Assembly: GCA_036877525.1 (NCBI GenBank)
Contig: JAZGTH010000099.1
Location: 1,658,501 to 1,722,500, forward strand
Length of the DNA stretch: 64,000 nucleotides
Source: Chromobotia macracanthus
Taxonomy: Eukaryota; Chordata; Actinopteri; Cypriniformes; Botiidae
Reading direction: 5' to 3'
The notes under the pieces are model-generated. The model had not been told where the DNA came from, did not search any database, and was given only the letters and a program-made list of their open reading frames with translations. A program made the position numbers and the translations under genes. Every line of letters starts with the position of its first letter. The stretch's first letter is position 1. Of this stretch, positions 45,801 through 60,400 are shown piece by piece.

Positions 45801-48800
45801 CTTTTAAAAAGCATGTTTAATAAGTGAGCTCAGACTTTTCATTAGAAATGGGCACACACACAAGAAGACTCACACACAGAGCTGAAATGGTGGCTAGCAA
45901 ACAAAAACAAAAATCTCTAGCGGTAATTTTGATCTGTGCTTCTACTGGTTCTTGATGTGATTTTATCATTGGAGAAGCCACACTGCAGAACAGTTCCTCA
46001 AAACAGTTCAGGAAGACCTCAGATTTTGACCCAGGATCACAGGAACATTTAAGAATTCTTAAATGTGTCTCAGATGGCCAAATCTTTGTCAAAATTATAC
46101 AATTGTGCAGTCACTTAATTTTGCTACCTACCTGCCAACCTCCTTTTTCTCAAGGGCTCATCTAAAATAGTTTCTGGATAGGCAGCTAATTAGGTTGTTG
46201 ACTAGCTGCTCACTCCGGCGTTAATGCTTGTTGTAAGTCATATGCAACCAGTCAGTGCTCGTGAAAGTGCCGTTTGCTTGATGATTTCATCTCAGGATAA
46301 TGTCAGGTTCTGTGGCATTTGGAGACATTTGGATTAGACACCCCTGCTGTATAACTGGACAGGAGTTCTTTTTGTGGACATAATACACAAAAGTGACTGA
46401 GGGAGGTCAATAAAACCAGACCCTCCGGTACTGATATAAAATACAAAAAGTACATTTCATCATTTTCTAATAGCTAATAATAATTCTGTATAAATATATG
46501 AGTGACAGTTTAAAGCGCATGACACATGCCAGCGTGCTGCAGTCAGTAAATGCTGGAGCAGTTTTGGGTGGTCTTGCTTCACACTTTACAGCATATCTCT
46601 GTTTAAAAAGGAGATGGTGAAAAAGGAATAAAACAAGAGAAAAAGGAAACCTCTGTTTCCCTTCAGGGTTTTTCTCGACATATTAATATTAAATGAAATT
46701 CAGAGTACAGCAGCAGCTCCATCAGAATCCAGGCAGCTGTGGCTTTCGGCTAACCTCTTCTGACTTTCACAAATAAAAGCCTTGCTTCTACATTATTAGA
46801 AAGTATTTTTAAGCTGTGTGGATTGTATTCAGCAGCTGAGGGTTTTTAGGGAGATGTGTAGATGAATTCATTTGTATTACTGTAATCAGTGTTACGGTAG
46901 GACTAAGACAGAAGGCTGAATTAGAATATAATCTCTAACGTGTTGTTTCTGCACCACTAACTGCAAAACTAATTATTGTTTTCAAACAACAAAACACTCC
47001 CCTCGTCTGCCATTGGTCGGGCAAACAGATAATCCTGCCCGAATTCATGCCACTTCAGGGCCCAGTTTTAGTTTAATGTCAAGATAATATATGTTATGTG
47101 TTATGCCTTTGTGAATACTGTAGCGAACAAATCATACAAACATGTACTGTAAGACCAGCTGTAACTGACCACCAAACCAGGTCTGTCCTTCATCCTCCTG
47201 TCATTACTGTTTAAAGAGATTTTTTGTTCACTGCATCATTGATATCTTTGCATTGAGTAAATGTTGCTTCCCATCTGAAAACATACAGTTAACAGAAGAG
47301 CATGAAATCAAACCTTTATATGACAAAGGTTTGATCCACATTTTTGGTTATTGGTGTAATACATGAGAAGGAGAGAAACAGCTGATTTCACTTGTGGTTT
47401 ATCATGCTGGAACTGTTAATGTGAATTGTTGGACACAGTATCCTGTGTAGTGTGTTCTAGTTTCATGAGTTAATGTCACTGTATGATGAAGATTAAGCTC
47501 ATTAATATTAATTAACTCATACTAACCTTGCTTGGTAATCTACGTAGATCATCCAGTCACATAATTAATATTCAGAATCTGAACCTTCACCTTGTTAATA
47601 TTCATTGACATGTACGTGAGGTGCATGTCCTCGCAGATGGTGGGTGTTCTGATGTTTAGCACTGGTATGGAATATTAATCCAGTAATATGGTTATGTTTC
47701 ATTTTTTTAGACTTTATGAAATTACATCTTAACTGAAAAATTGTGTGCCCAGAAACTGTAACCCATGTGCAACAATTAGTTAAAAGGATTGAAGAGCTTT
47801 TAATTTGTCTTGCTTTTTACTGCATTCTTTGCATATAATTTCAACACATAAAAATGAGGACTTCCTTTGTGTGTAGCATTTTTTTAGAGCCTGGCTGAGC
47901 TTGTAATTGACAAGAGAGAGAACGTGAAAGTAAAAAGCAAAAGAAAACAGGAGTGAGACCGTACTCCCATCTCCTGGGTACATCTGGCATCCTAGCAACC
48001 ATTAGCCCTGGGTACTCTCTGATAACTATCCAGCTACCAGGGCACATCTCTGTAGAGGCCGGGTTGAATTTAACCATTGAAACCAGGGATGCCTGAAAAC
48101 CGGTTCACCTGATGCTTTGTCAGAAGCACATGAAAGATATGTCTGACTGACTGATGCCTTATTTTTCTCATTGTTAATTTCTTGCCATGGTGTTTATTTA
48201 TTTATTATGGTGTTTATGAATGTGGCTGACTGCTTTCTGTGGTTGTAATATAGCTGGTGTATTGATCGGTCTGATGTCTTTGAATCAATCCAGATAGAGT
48301 TGGCAGGAAGTTGTCATCAATGGGGGTCACTTGTTCTTTGACAGCTCCATTGTGTGTATGATGTTGAATGACACTAAATGAGGTCTGGGACTCTTTTGCA
48401 GGATCTTTCCAGTTGCCCTAATTGTAAAAACGGTTGACAAAGCACATTTATGTTCTTAATGCACCAGCTGTCATTTTTGGAGCATCATAAATACATATTG
48501 TCATTATGTTGTTATGATGTTGTTAGTGTATACTCTATTAGCACTATTAGTATATATGTGTCTAATAGTGCTCAGTTAATCTTAAAACCAGCCTAATTAT
48601 ACAGAACTCCCTTAAAAATCTGTAGTTATTATGTAAATCTGTACATTCCCAGTGTAGTAGGTTACTTACTGTTGGTAATCCAAAAAGATTAAATTACATT
48701 TTAAAATTATATTGTGCTTGCTGGGCTTGTGGTCTTTACTGTAAGAAGATCATGTGTACAATTATGTCCACATACATAAACTCCTTCCCAGATGTTGTGT

Positions 48801-49367
48801 TATTTAACAAATGTCTTGGCGATGTATGTGTGTATACTGGTGGACAACTGTTACTGTCGTGTTGACGTAAATGAGTGTTTGTTTTTGTGCTTTCAGAGGG
48901 CCTGGTGATCCGGCACATGTTGACGTACCCTCCAGCGCGCCGTGCTCTCATCGTGGGCTGTGCACTCCAGATGTTCCAACAGCTTTCCGGCATCAACACA
49001 GTCATGTGCGTCTCATTCACTTAATCTTCTCAAGTGCTCTAAGAAATGCAGCTAAACAGGCCAGTTAAATTACTGCTGCTTAACTTAAAGTAGTGTTTGT
49101 CTTAATTACACCATATTCTTCACTTCTGTAGCAGTTTCGTTTTTCCTTATAGTTCACTTAAAATATTACATCCTCCTGGGGGCAGTTGTGGCCGACAGGT
49201 TAGTGAGTCAGGCTTGCAATCAAAAGTGAACTGAAACTGAAGAGCCCTTGAGCAAGGCACCTAACCCCAGACTGGTCCCTGAGTACAGCAGTGCTGCCCA
49301 CGGCTCCGGGTGTGTGTGTTCACTCCTCACCAGTGATGGTTAAATGCAGAGATCACATTTCTACATA

Positions 49368-49421
<54 letters not shown>

Positions 49422-52400
49422 AAAGTAAACCACAAGCACATTTTTGCTGTGAATCAGATGTGCTTTTAAATTCAGTAGTTATTTATTCACTTCCACAGAT
49501 GTGACTGCTCCTGTAATTCTTCTTTTAGCCTTTATAAATACAGTGCCAAAGTCTGGTATCTGTTTCATGATCTCTTATCTTTCTGCTTCTTATGAGCTGA
49601 TCTACTTTTCAACACCGTAAACAATCTCAGAATGTGTGCTGTTGCTAGGCAACCCCTCATGACAAAATGAGATGTGTTTGTTGGCGGAAGAGAGGCATTT
49701 ACTTTTTCTCAGCTGTCGTTTTGGAAGATGACGGGTCCTGACAGATGGACCCTCAAATGACATTCCTGATCAGTCAAACATCAGAGATCACAGCAGCTAA
49801 AATTGGCAGTTATACACAGGGCCACAAACAAAAGCAACTCAACCTTCATATATATTATGTGACTTAGTCCACCCCACCTCACAATGCCATATTTACTGCC
49901 AGTCCTCCCACTGTTCAGTCGCTCCGGCTGTGTCAATCCTCTGTACACAGAGAGTCTTGTCATGGGATGTATTGTGTGTGAAGCTTAACCTTTGAGAAGA
50001 AGCATTTGTCTGTACTGCTCACAGAGCAAATGCTGATTTTACACAAGCTGGAAATATTGATTTGGTTCCAACAGACACGCAGTCAAATCTTAATCAACTC
50101 TGAATCAAGCCGGTTTGTTTTGCTTTCTGTGTGATAACTTGAAATATTATCTTATCACCATGCCCAGGATAATGTTTTCCTTGTATCATGCCTTAATAAC
50201 AGAATATCTTTGGCTCTGTTTCAAAAACCCTGTGCTGTCTACAGAGGCAGCTAGTATCTGGCAGCATCCTAACAGAAATTCACATAAGCTATGGGTTTGT
50301 AACACCTATTTACCAAATCACGCTTGTCTTTGAACTGGGAGAAAACCAGCACACCCAGCAGAAGCCCACACTGACAGAGCACATGCAAACTCCACACAGA
50401 AAGGCCTCCATGTTCAGCCTGGGCTCGAACCCTGTTCACATCCCTGCTGCTGTGAGGTAACACTGCTACACACTGATCCACGAGAGGTTCTGATGACACT
50501 GACAGAAATGGGCTGGTGAGAGTAAAGCTGAGATGATGAGCTGGGGATGGACATGTTTAATCACAGTGATAAATAGCATTTTGGGTCTACATCTCAAAAC
50601 ATCAATGCTGAAGTGTATTAGGATGTTTATGTGGCAGAGAGCAGCCATATATTACAACTGATGCTCAAAAAATAAAAAGATGCGTAAGACACCTCAGGCT
50701 ACACCGCAAACATTAATTTATAGTTGCTCTAGTCACCAGTATACAGAGAGATGATTTCATAAAGCTGGAGAAACATAATGGATCAACAGCTCTGACACTG
50801 AAATATAGCAGAAGTTTTAGAAAGAGAAGTTGAGGGAGAGGAAAATCAAAGCTGAAAGTATTGTGTGCATGGTCAGATATACCTGAGAGTCTGTGAGCAG
50901 GAGATGTACACAATGTAAGACCAGAAGTACACACCAGAAAATGTTGAGTATTGAAACAATCAAAATGGATGTAAGTTCAGCAGCTTTGGACATACACTAT
51001 CAACATGTATATTAAGATCACCCAAAAAATAGAAGACATAAGACAACCCCTCAAATTTAACACAGACACTCCACAACTTGTTGAAAGTTTTTGTAGTAAA
51101 AGCAAAAACGTGCTTTGCTATAATAATACATTAATCAGCGGTTAAGGCGTGTGAATAATAGCTTTGGAGAGGATGAGGTGAAGGAACAGGAACAGTTCGG
51201 TTACAGGGAAACATTAGCACAATGTAATTACACAGACGGCATGGCCAGTGTTTCAGCATACAGCAGGAGGGTCTGTTTATTACTGATAAGGGAAATCTAC
51301 TGTACTTGTTTTCAGATGTATTAGTAGTCTTGAAAATCAAATGACAATCTCTTGTGTCAATACAATATTTGGTTAGTTACGTTTCCTCATGCTGTACAAA
51401 GTTGAAATGCTGTAAATGCTGTACAAGCACTCAGAAGTTCTCACATTAATGCAATATTGAATAGTTAATTAGCTAGCTCACTAATTAGCTAATGCATTAA
51501 TGCTGCCGCTGTGCAACTGAAACTGATTATCTACTAGTTAAAAGATCCTGGAAAACACTAGTTTACAAAAACTCTATTGTTTAGTAGAAGCTAAGTTTAA
51601 CAATGATGCATTATTCACAGACTACGACATCCACTGCATTCCCAGATTTCTGAAAGTCTTTGGAATATCTGGTCACTTACAACATCAATCATATTTGTTT
51701 TTTGTTCTCTAAATTAATCACTCTGGCTTGTGATGTGTGTGTTTGTGTGTTTATATATCTGTGGCTAGATTAAAAGATGAATCCCTGTTGCTAAAACAGG
51801 CACAACAATCCGGAATCACTGTGTTTTAATGAAGACGGATGCTCATTTGAATCGCTGGTGGCTAATAGCAATACCGATCAGTTTGAGCAGTACCGTGCTG
51901 GCCTGTTTTGTTGCTGCTGGCAAGCTGTGTTGTTGTGTTTGTGGCATGGACGGTGCTGGCACCACCGGTCTTTGGCGCTCTGTGGTTTTTATGATCAGTA
52001 TGGAGCTGTGTATGATTTATGTTTATCAGCTACCAATCAGTCCACAATCTGTTCACTGATATGATGCATATTGCAGACAATAAAAGCTTTCTGAAAACAT
52101 CAAGCGCTGATCTGATTAGCTGGGTTCATACAATTTACAATGCACATGTTGTAATTTTTTCCAGTTTAATGGAAAACAGTCACGTTTATAGTAAATGATA
52201 CTGGGATGCAACAGTTAGTATTAATTAGCTTGTGACTTTGACAATGTTTACAAGGTTTGTAGATTGACATTTTTGAGGTCAAGCATAAATTCAGTAAACA
52301 GTCCTAGCAATGTGTGATATTTGCAAAAAAACATGCATCTTATATGACCTGCAATACAGCTTAAAGTCATCAAACAGCTTTTGCCTTATTTTTTTCATTA

Positions 52401-54352
52401 TTTTATCTTTTCACTGCACATGTTTCCTTTTAGGCCACAAAATACAAGAGATTATATTTTGCTTGAAAGGATAGTTCACTGAAAAAGTCTGTCATCATTT
52501 ACTCACAGTCAACTTGTTGCAAACCTGAATAAATTAATTTATTCTGCTGAACACAAAAGAAGACATTTTGAAGAATGTTTGTAAACCAAGCAGTTTTGGG
52601 GTACCTTTGACTTCCATAGTAGGAAAATAATACTATGGAAGTCAATGGTGCCCCAAAACTGTTTGCACTTTCAGTGAAATAATTTGTATAATTATTTATA
52701 CAAATATTTATTATAATTTAAAATGTATGAAATATTTGCATACGTGTTTGGCGTGTGTGTTTGCCGGTGCAGATGAGTCTGTATCCAAATGTTGCACCGC
52801 GCAATACTCATTTTCTTACTGAAATAGGTTAATCCACACAGACATACACACACAAACACACAATTCTCTCTTAGCATCTCTGTTGTGTTCAGACATACAC
52901 ACACAAACGCACACTTCTCTCTTTTTCATCGAGTGCACGTCCACAACACTCTCACCGCTCTCAGCCTGTTCTCCATTACGTTCCTTCACTCCTGTTACAT
53001 ATCAGACTTCATCATTGAGATGGATGGTGAACACACCACGAGCAATCTGTTGCTCTGTGAGTCAGCCTTCATGCAGAGTCCCTGCACGCTGCTCAGCTTT
53101 ATTCAGGCTACTTCTAGAAACCAAAAATAAGAAACCAGTTTGTTACCCATTTAAGTAATTGGCATACATTTTATAATTACAGTACAATAGCTTTCATTAG
53201 TACTATTATCACACTGTGGTGTTTACTCAGTATCATTATTGTTATTGCTCACACTGAGGAATAAAGACAAATAATAAGCTGTAAATAATAAAGTTTGGTA
53301 TGGGCTTAACCCTTTCAGTGTAGACATTGGCAAAATAACCCAACAGACTTAATCTACGTCATAGGTAGAGATAGTACTTTCCAGAACACACTAGCAGTCA
53401 CCTGTAAACTCTCTTGCACAATGTAATGGTAACCACTCCAAACATCCTGCCATCTATACAACAACCAGAACACCCCAGTAACCACCTAGAACAAACAAGC
53501 AGCCATGCAGTGATGGTCTGGGGAGCACTTACAACACCCCAGCACCCCATCATTCTTCAGAATGATAAACCTTTATATTATGTAATCACAACAGATAATT
53601 AAGGCTAATTAACGAACATATTAATGAATATATTCAATAATACACATGAACTTTAATGAGAATCCACTACTGAACTGCTCAGTAATGACTTGTAACACCT
53701 ACCAATACAGAAACAATCAGAAAGAAAAGCATGGTTGTGACACCTTTGAGCAGTTGTTTCGAGTAAAAGAATTGGTGGATTTCCATTCACAAAATCTGAA
53801 CAGTGTGTTCACAGATCCATATCACAACTTCCCCTGCAGTTCAGGGTCAGGCCAGACAGGAAGATTGTCAGTAAACAGTAAACTAAATTCAGTCGTAAAT
53901 GTGATTAATTCAATTTGTCACCCAAAGCCATCGTAAGATTTGTTTGGAAAGACATGAGATGATAACAGATTTTTTTTTAATTTTGTGTAAATTATTTTAA
54001 TGAATCACTAGTAATAATACGATCACACTAAAAATGAATCATCCAGGAGATGCCACACACAGAAAACTGTAACACTAAGTAATACATCACACACACACAT
54101 ACTGTCATCCTCAGATGGCTTCAGAGCTTTACTGACACTGTTTGTGAGAAAACAAATGGCTGTTAAACTGAAGTTTTGTCTCTGTGCAGTTTTGCAGCAC
54201 TATGACCTTTGAGAAAGCCTCATAACTTTAATATCAGGTGTGTGTACCTTCAGCTGCAAATGAGGTAGTCTGAAAACTGACCACATCTGTCTAGATCCCA
54301 AAAACACCATCTATATATTCTGATATATTTCATGTTTTCTATGACTTCAGAA

Positions 54353-54410
<58 letters not shown>

Positions 54411-57400
54411 TATATATATAGCTATAGTGCTATATGGGGTCTAATTTTCTTTTTTAAACCTGCGTATGTTTTCATTATACTGTCTTTATCTCAAAAGATT
54501 ACAGAATATTATAGTTTTCATGGTATGACTCTATACATGAGACTACTATATTATTGATGGTTCTTTGGTACAATACAGGTTTTAAGCTGTCTGGTCTGTG
54601 GCTCCAAGTCCAGTCTAGACCCGAGAACACATCTGTCTTTATCTCATCCAAACACAGTTACATCCTCTACCCGCATCAGAACACCTCAGCCATCCGTCTC
54701 TCAACAACTGGCATTTCTGCTGCTTTTTTAATTCCCATAGAGTATAGTTGGGTTCAATTTGCCATGACATTTGCTATTTCAGACAGAAGGTGGACAAACA
54801 GATCTCGCGGCTTGGCATGAATACACGGCTGTGTTAGTACTTTCATCATTCTGAAGGTCAATGTGTTTCGTTTTGTTTTTCAGGTTCGCAGAGAATCTGT
54901 TCATTATCTGCATCTAGATTTTCTGATGAACCACTTAAGATAGAAAAGTCAAGACAGAAGCTGGAAATTTGGTTGACAAGACAGTTTTGAATTCAGTTGG
55001 TCACTGCTGACTTACTGAAGTTATAACACTGACTGAAGTTATCACATTGATTCAGTGACAGATAAATGTTTCTGCTGTCACAAGTGAAAGAACATGTTTT
55101 TTCTGTCCTAAAAAGAGATTAAGATTAAGCACTAATTAATCAATGATCAGTAATCTAACAGAATTGATGTTTATCACCTACAAACAATGTTGTGGTGAAA
55201 TGTGTGTGGTGCGACTTTTAAAGTCATAAGTAATATCTGAAAATTCAGTGACACATACAAGTTATATTTCATTCACTGATGACATAAACTAGTCAACCTG
55301 ATCTCTCTGGAAACATAACTACTTTATGATGTCACGATTATTTATGAATTTGTATGATGTACAATGATTTGTACATAAATAAATATTAATCCTAACCCTT
55401 AATGTTTATTAGAAACTAACCCTACTACTAACCACTAATCCTATTCCTAAACCTAATGTCACTGGTCACTGGCAAAAGCAAACTGTACAAATTCAATTGT
55501 ACAGCTTTATATGAATAAGCCACTAGAGAAAACTTGCCATGAGCTTTTGTTGTCTCAGTTCAGTTCACCAATAACACTCTCCAGTTTGTTCAGTTTATCC
55601 ATCAACGTCATGTCCCAGTTCATTCTGTTTCTACATCAGAAAACTCACCCAGTCAATGAAACGCTTCTTCACAGTCCACACTTGAAAGACTGTTTGCTCT
55701 TGCTTTAAAGGAAACAAAAGGAGGGACACAGGAGTCATGGAACTGTATGACAGTGATGCGTTCACTTCAAAGATTGAGTTGTTCATGAGTTGTTCACAGT
55801 ACCACTGAATTCAAGACAAACAGATCCACAGAGGTCTCTGACCCACTGCGAGAAGCACTGTACTGTATAGAGAACAAGAAAGCTCTTCCCATCAGAAGAA
55901 GACACATCTCTCATCTGACCCAACAATAAACCCTCATCAGTGTCTCCAGCGCTCCATTCTTCTCATGTCCTGACCTTTGACACCTATTATCACAAATAAC
56001 ACCTTCTGCCTCTGTCATTGTTCTGTGGTACTGTACCCGCTCTCTTCTCTTGAATCCGACTCTTCAATCCTGTGTGGCCACTGGAAGACACTATTAGAGA
56101 GTACAGACTCAAATCAAACTCAGGAATGGAGCCAGAAGACTTTTACAGATAAAGCCAGAGCACTTTCGGAGGAAAAGGACAGTGAGTGAGGAGAACATGC
56201 CACAGCTCTTTTGATGGGCCTGGGACTTCAATTAAACCGGACCTTTTAAAAACAGACTCAGGTTAAATGTTCACAGACTTACAGCTGAGACCTGTAACGT
56301 CATTTGCTGAACAGCTGCATTTACGGAAATTAATAAAAAAGTGATGTGATTTCACATAATTGGATGGAGGTTAAGAAAAGAATGAAATCTCTGTTTATCC
56401 AGTAATATTAAACTATTGCCTCTGTCTCCTGCTTCTCAGCAAGAGACTTAATAATCTCACATATTGAACCAAATTTGATTATATTTATGGATGATATTTA
56501 GGCATCCAAGACATTTTAATATCTCCTGGATGGTTTATTTATTTTTAACAATTGCAAAATATATTAAAGAACATATAAGCCATGCCTTCAAGAGTCTTTT
56601 GCTAATCTGACAGTTTGTGTGTTAAATTTAAGCTCTGCCTAATTAAACAGTTTCTAGTTTCAACAAAGACCAAACAACAGATACCTCAAACGTGTGCTTT
56701 CACACTGTATCCTCTATCAGCATTCTCTTTCTCTCATTTTCTTTCTGCAGAGGATGTCTCATTTTCAGAGTTCATGCCCCTCACCTGTTTGTCATTGTTA
56801 TCCTCTTTGTTTGGTCCCTTCTGTAATGCCCTTGTGTCTGCTGTCTCGTGCTGGTGTATTGTTACTGTTTGAGTCTTGCTGGCTGCTGATTCTTGTTGAG
56901 AAAAGAATCCTGCATTGTGTCTAGTTGTGTTGAGTTTGGTTTAGTTTATCTCAAGTCTTGTTTTTTTTTTTTTTGAGTATTTCTAGTCTTGTTTGGTTTT
57001 TGTTCTGCCCCATCGTGGGAGTTTTTGTTCAAATAAAAGTTTTTTATTTGTAGAAAGCTGATCTGCGACTGGGTTCTTCTCTTATGGTTCATGACAAATC
57101 TAGGCCCAAAAACACAATTAGAAAACTGAACACTGCCTACTGTATCTTTCCAGAAACTAAACATCAAAAGTTGATGTTCTTTAACAATATCTAAACACAC
57201 ACAAGGTCAATGAATACACAAGGAATTGTGTTTATTATTGTTTTTAAATGTAAGAAATATTAACTTTTCATTCTGTCTGCAGGTATTATAGCGCCACCAT
57301 TCTGCAGATGTCTGGAGTGCGAGATGACAGGCTGGCCATCTGGCTGGTCACTGTGACAACATTCACCAATTTCCTGTTTACTCTGCTCGGTGTCTGGTTG

Positions 57401-60400
57401 GTTGAAAGGGTGGGCAGACGCAGACTTGCTTTAGGAAGCATCTTTGGTAAGATGTTGAAACTCAAATAAGCATACATACATTTCAACTGAACATAATGTA
57501 GAGAAGCTTTTCAGTGATAGATATATCTCTTTATGGGGAGACTGGGGCTGGTTGTCACAGTTTTAACTCCAGTGGAAAGAGTTATGTTGTATAGTATTGA
57601 TACACCTCTTGAAGCAGTTTGGATATTTACTGTCTTAACATTTATAAAAATCTGTGTCCTGTGATCATATAGAGCTTTTCTTCATATACAGTATGAGAGA
57701 AAACAAGTATATGAGATATAACCCTTTTGACAACTTCCCTGTGTGACAACTAACCCCATTTCCTGGGATTCTGAACATTTAGGGAAAAGCTAAGATATTT
57801 CATATATGGTGATATGTGAAAATGAACATTTGATACATCATGTGTTGTGATGCATGCACACGGTCTTGTTGCTCAGGCACTGTTTTGAGTCTTTGTATCC
57901 TGGCCGTTGGTTTCCTCCTGTCAGCCCAACATTCTCCACCTGTCACACTACATCTGACAGACCCCACAACACCAAATTCCAGCTGCACAGCTTATCTGTG
58001 AGTATACATGAATGGTTATCTTCTAGAGCTGCTCGCTAGTGGGAAAATAAATCATTGATGTACATTATGTAACATACAGCATATCTATACGTCATCCATA
58101 TGTGACATAGATACAGCTGTCTTGTTCCTTGTAACTTGTCACAAATGTATTTTTACAAAAGTAACTGAGATAATCCCACCAGTGCACGGTGGGTCAAAGT
58201 CCTTAGCTGCAGATAACCAAAGAGATCTGCAATACCTAATTAAACACTCTGACATGTTTTACAAGTTAAGATACAAACAAATACCAAGATTATGCCAAAA
58301 ACATCAAAACTGACACTATTTGCTTTTTATTTACACATTCCTGGTCTCATTAATTCATCAGCACATGTAATTCCAAAGAAAAAAAATTTCTTTGTAATCT
58401 TTTTCAATAACTGTAAAGAAACAACTTTTTCCAACTTTTCCATTTTTTTGGTTGAATGTCATCACCTGGGCTGAAAATCCTGTTAAACAATAGCGAGTTT
58501 ATATTTTACATGAATATTTGGTTATTTTTTAAGTAACATTGGCTCTGACTTTAATGTTTGTGTTGGGGTTGTAGGCATACTCTTATTGTGAATTATACAG
58601 TTTCTAATGGGGTTTTCTTGCTTTAGTCAACAAACAACACATTGGCCTCCAGCCACAGTGAAAATCAATTTTATGTTTGGCTCTATTGGCGTGTACGTTG
58701 CAGCAATGACAGAGTGTGTTGGGGGTCGAGGCTTCTCACCTGAAGAGTGTGTAACCTCATAACATTAACCCTTTGTAGTCTGAGAGTGTGGCAGCTCTCT
58801 CCATCCTAATGTACTATCACACTCGTCCTCCTGTTTATCCAGCACATATCACCACAGTCATTGTCACCCTTCTGCAAGATCCATTTACAGTGACTGCTGT
58901 TTATTAAGAAATCTCATGTTGTTTGGTTATAATTTTATTGGTATAATTTTATCAGTCATCTGGAACTTTTAGTTTTTTTCCAAACAGTCATAATTTAGTT
59001 TTACATGGCCATTTATCATGCCAATATACTTGAAGTAAAATTCGTTCTTCGCTGGAGGCGGGGTTTAGATTTAGACACCCACATATGTTTGGTCATATGT
59101 TAATGAGGTTGAGGTTAAATTAACGTAAGAAAACGTCTTCATGGTACCTAAATTTCCCAAGTAAAAGGTCAAATTTAAAGTAAGTACATTCAGGCAAGAC
59201 CTTTGGACACAGAGAAAGGTTTTGGCTGGGTTTTATTTTTACATTGTAATGTGCTCAAGGACAAATGCACCGTGTGTTTCAGATCATGTGAAAGCTGTAT
59301 GTTGGACCCTGGCTGTGGATACTGTTATCAGGAAAACAGCACTGCTGTGGTCGTCTCTTCCTGTGTACCAGTCAATCCGGCCTCAACTGAGGGAGCAGCG
59401 TGGGGCAGGTGAGCCACCGTGATGCGCCGATCAGCTGATTCTGCTGCAATTACTAGTTAAACCTCTCCAGATTTAAATTAATATTTAAAAAATCTCAAAA
59501 CTCGCAAGTTCCTCTAGGTCATTCAGATCTATTGAATTGACAGGATGAAGGACAGTTCAACCCAAAATGAACCTTCTGTAATTTATTTACTTTCATGTCA
59601 TTCCCTGAACCCGAATATGAAGTTCTTTTAGAATTTTAAATACAGTGAAAGTGATGATGACTCTGCCAGACGTTTTCTGTAAGGAATACAAAAGATGCAA
59701 CACAAAATGTTAGTGACTCTCAGAGTGAACCAGCATTCACATATATTGCATTGAAAAAACATTCAAAAAATATTAAAAATGTTCCACTAAAGAAAGAAAA
59801 TCATACAAGTTTGGAACAACATGATAGTAAGTAAACAATGATATACATTTCAATTTGGGTGAACTATTGTTTTAGCTAGATGAAAAACTTCTGACAACTA
59901 TTAAAATATGAACAAAATTATTTCCCCAGTTGGATTTTTGTGTAACATTGTAATTATGTTTAGGTTGTGTTTGGTAAGACAGGAATCAATATTTCTGATG
60001 CTCATATCTGATCCAGCGTGTTAAAGTCTGACATGTAACTCATCCTGCAGCCCTTGTGCTACAAGTAAGAATGAGAGGGTGTACTGATACTGTCTGGGTA
60101 ATCAGATGTAGGACTGTATTTCATGATAAAATAACATTGAAAAGCATGAGGTCAGGGACAGGATAGAGATTTGGGCCTGTAAACAACCACTTAATAATCA
60201 CCTTATACACCAATGCAGATAAGAAAGCATCTAGCTATGAACATATGAACCCGAACATGAAGCTTACAGTGCTTTACACTGGTTTTTATCTACATCATTA
60301 CTACATCATAGTGTGTGTGTGTGTGTGTGTGTGTGCATACCTGTAATTTTCACCACAGCGGTTTTGTGACTGTATTTCCCTCAACAGGTGCTCAAACTCA

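Larger units (their letters stand above)
49006..57282 (+). other. slc2a13 intron 4
   Basis: About 8.3 kb containing two SINEs, a foldback element, two (AT)n tracts and an old solo LTR (listed separately). No other gene supported. Confidence 0.6.

Noticed and set aside
51829..52064. Two overlapping plus-strand open frames with hydrophobic stretches
   Set aside because: Lie inside a large slc2a13 intron, without splice-site support or recognisable homology; probably chance.
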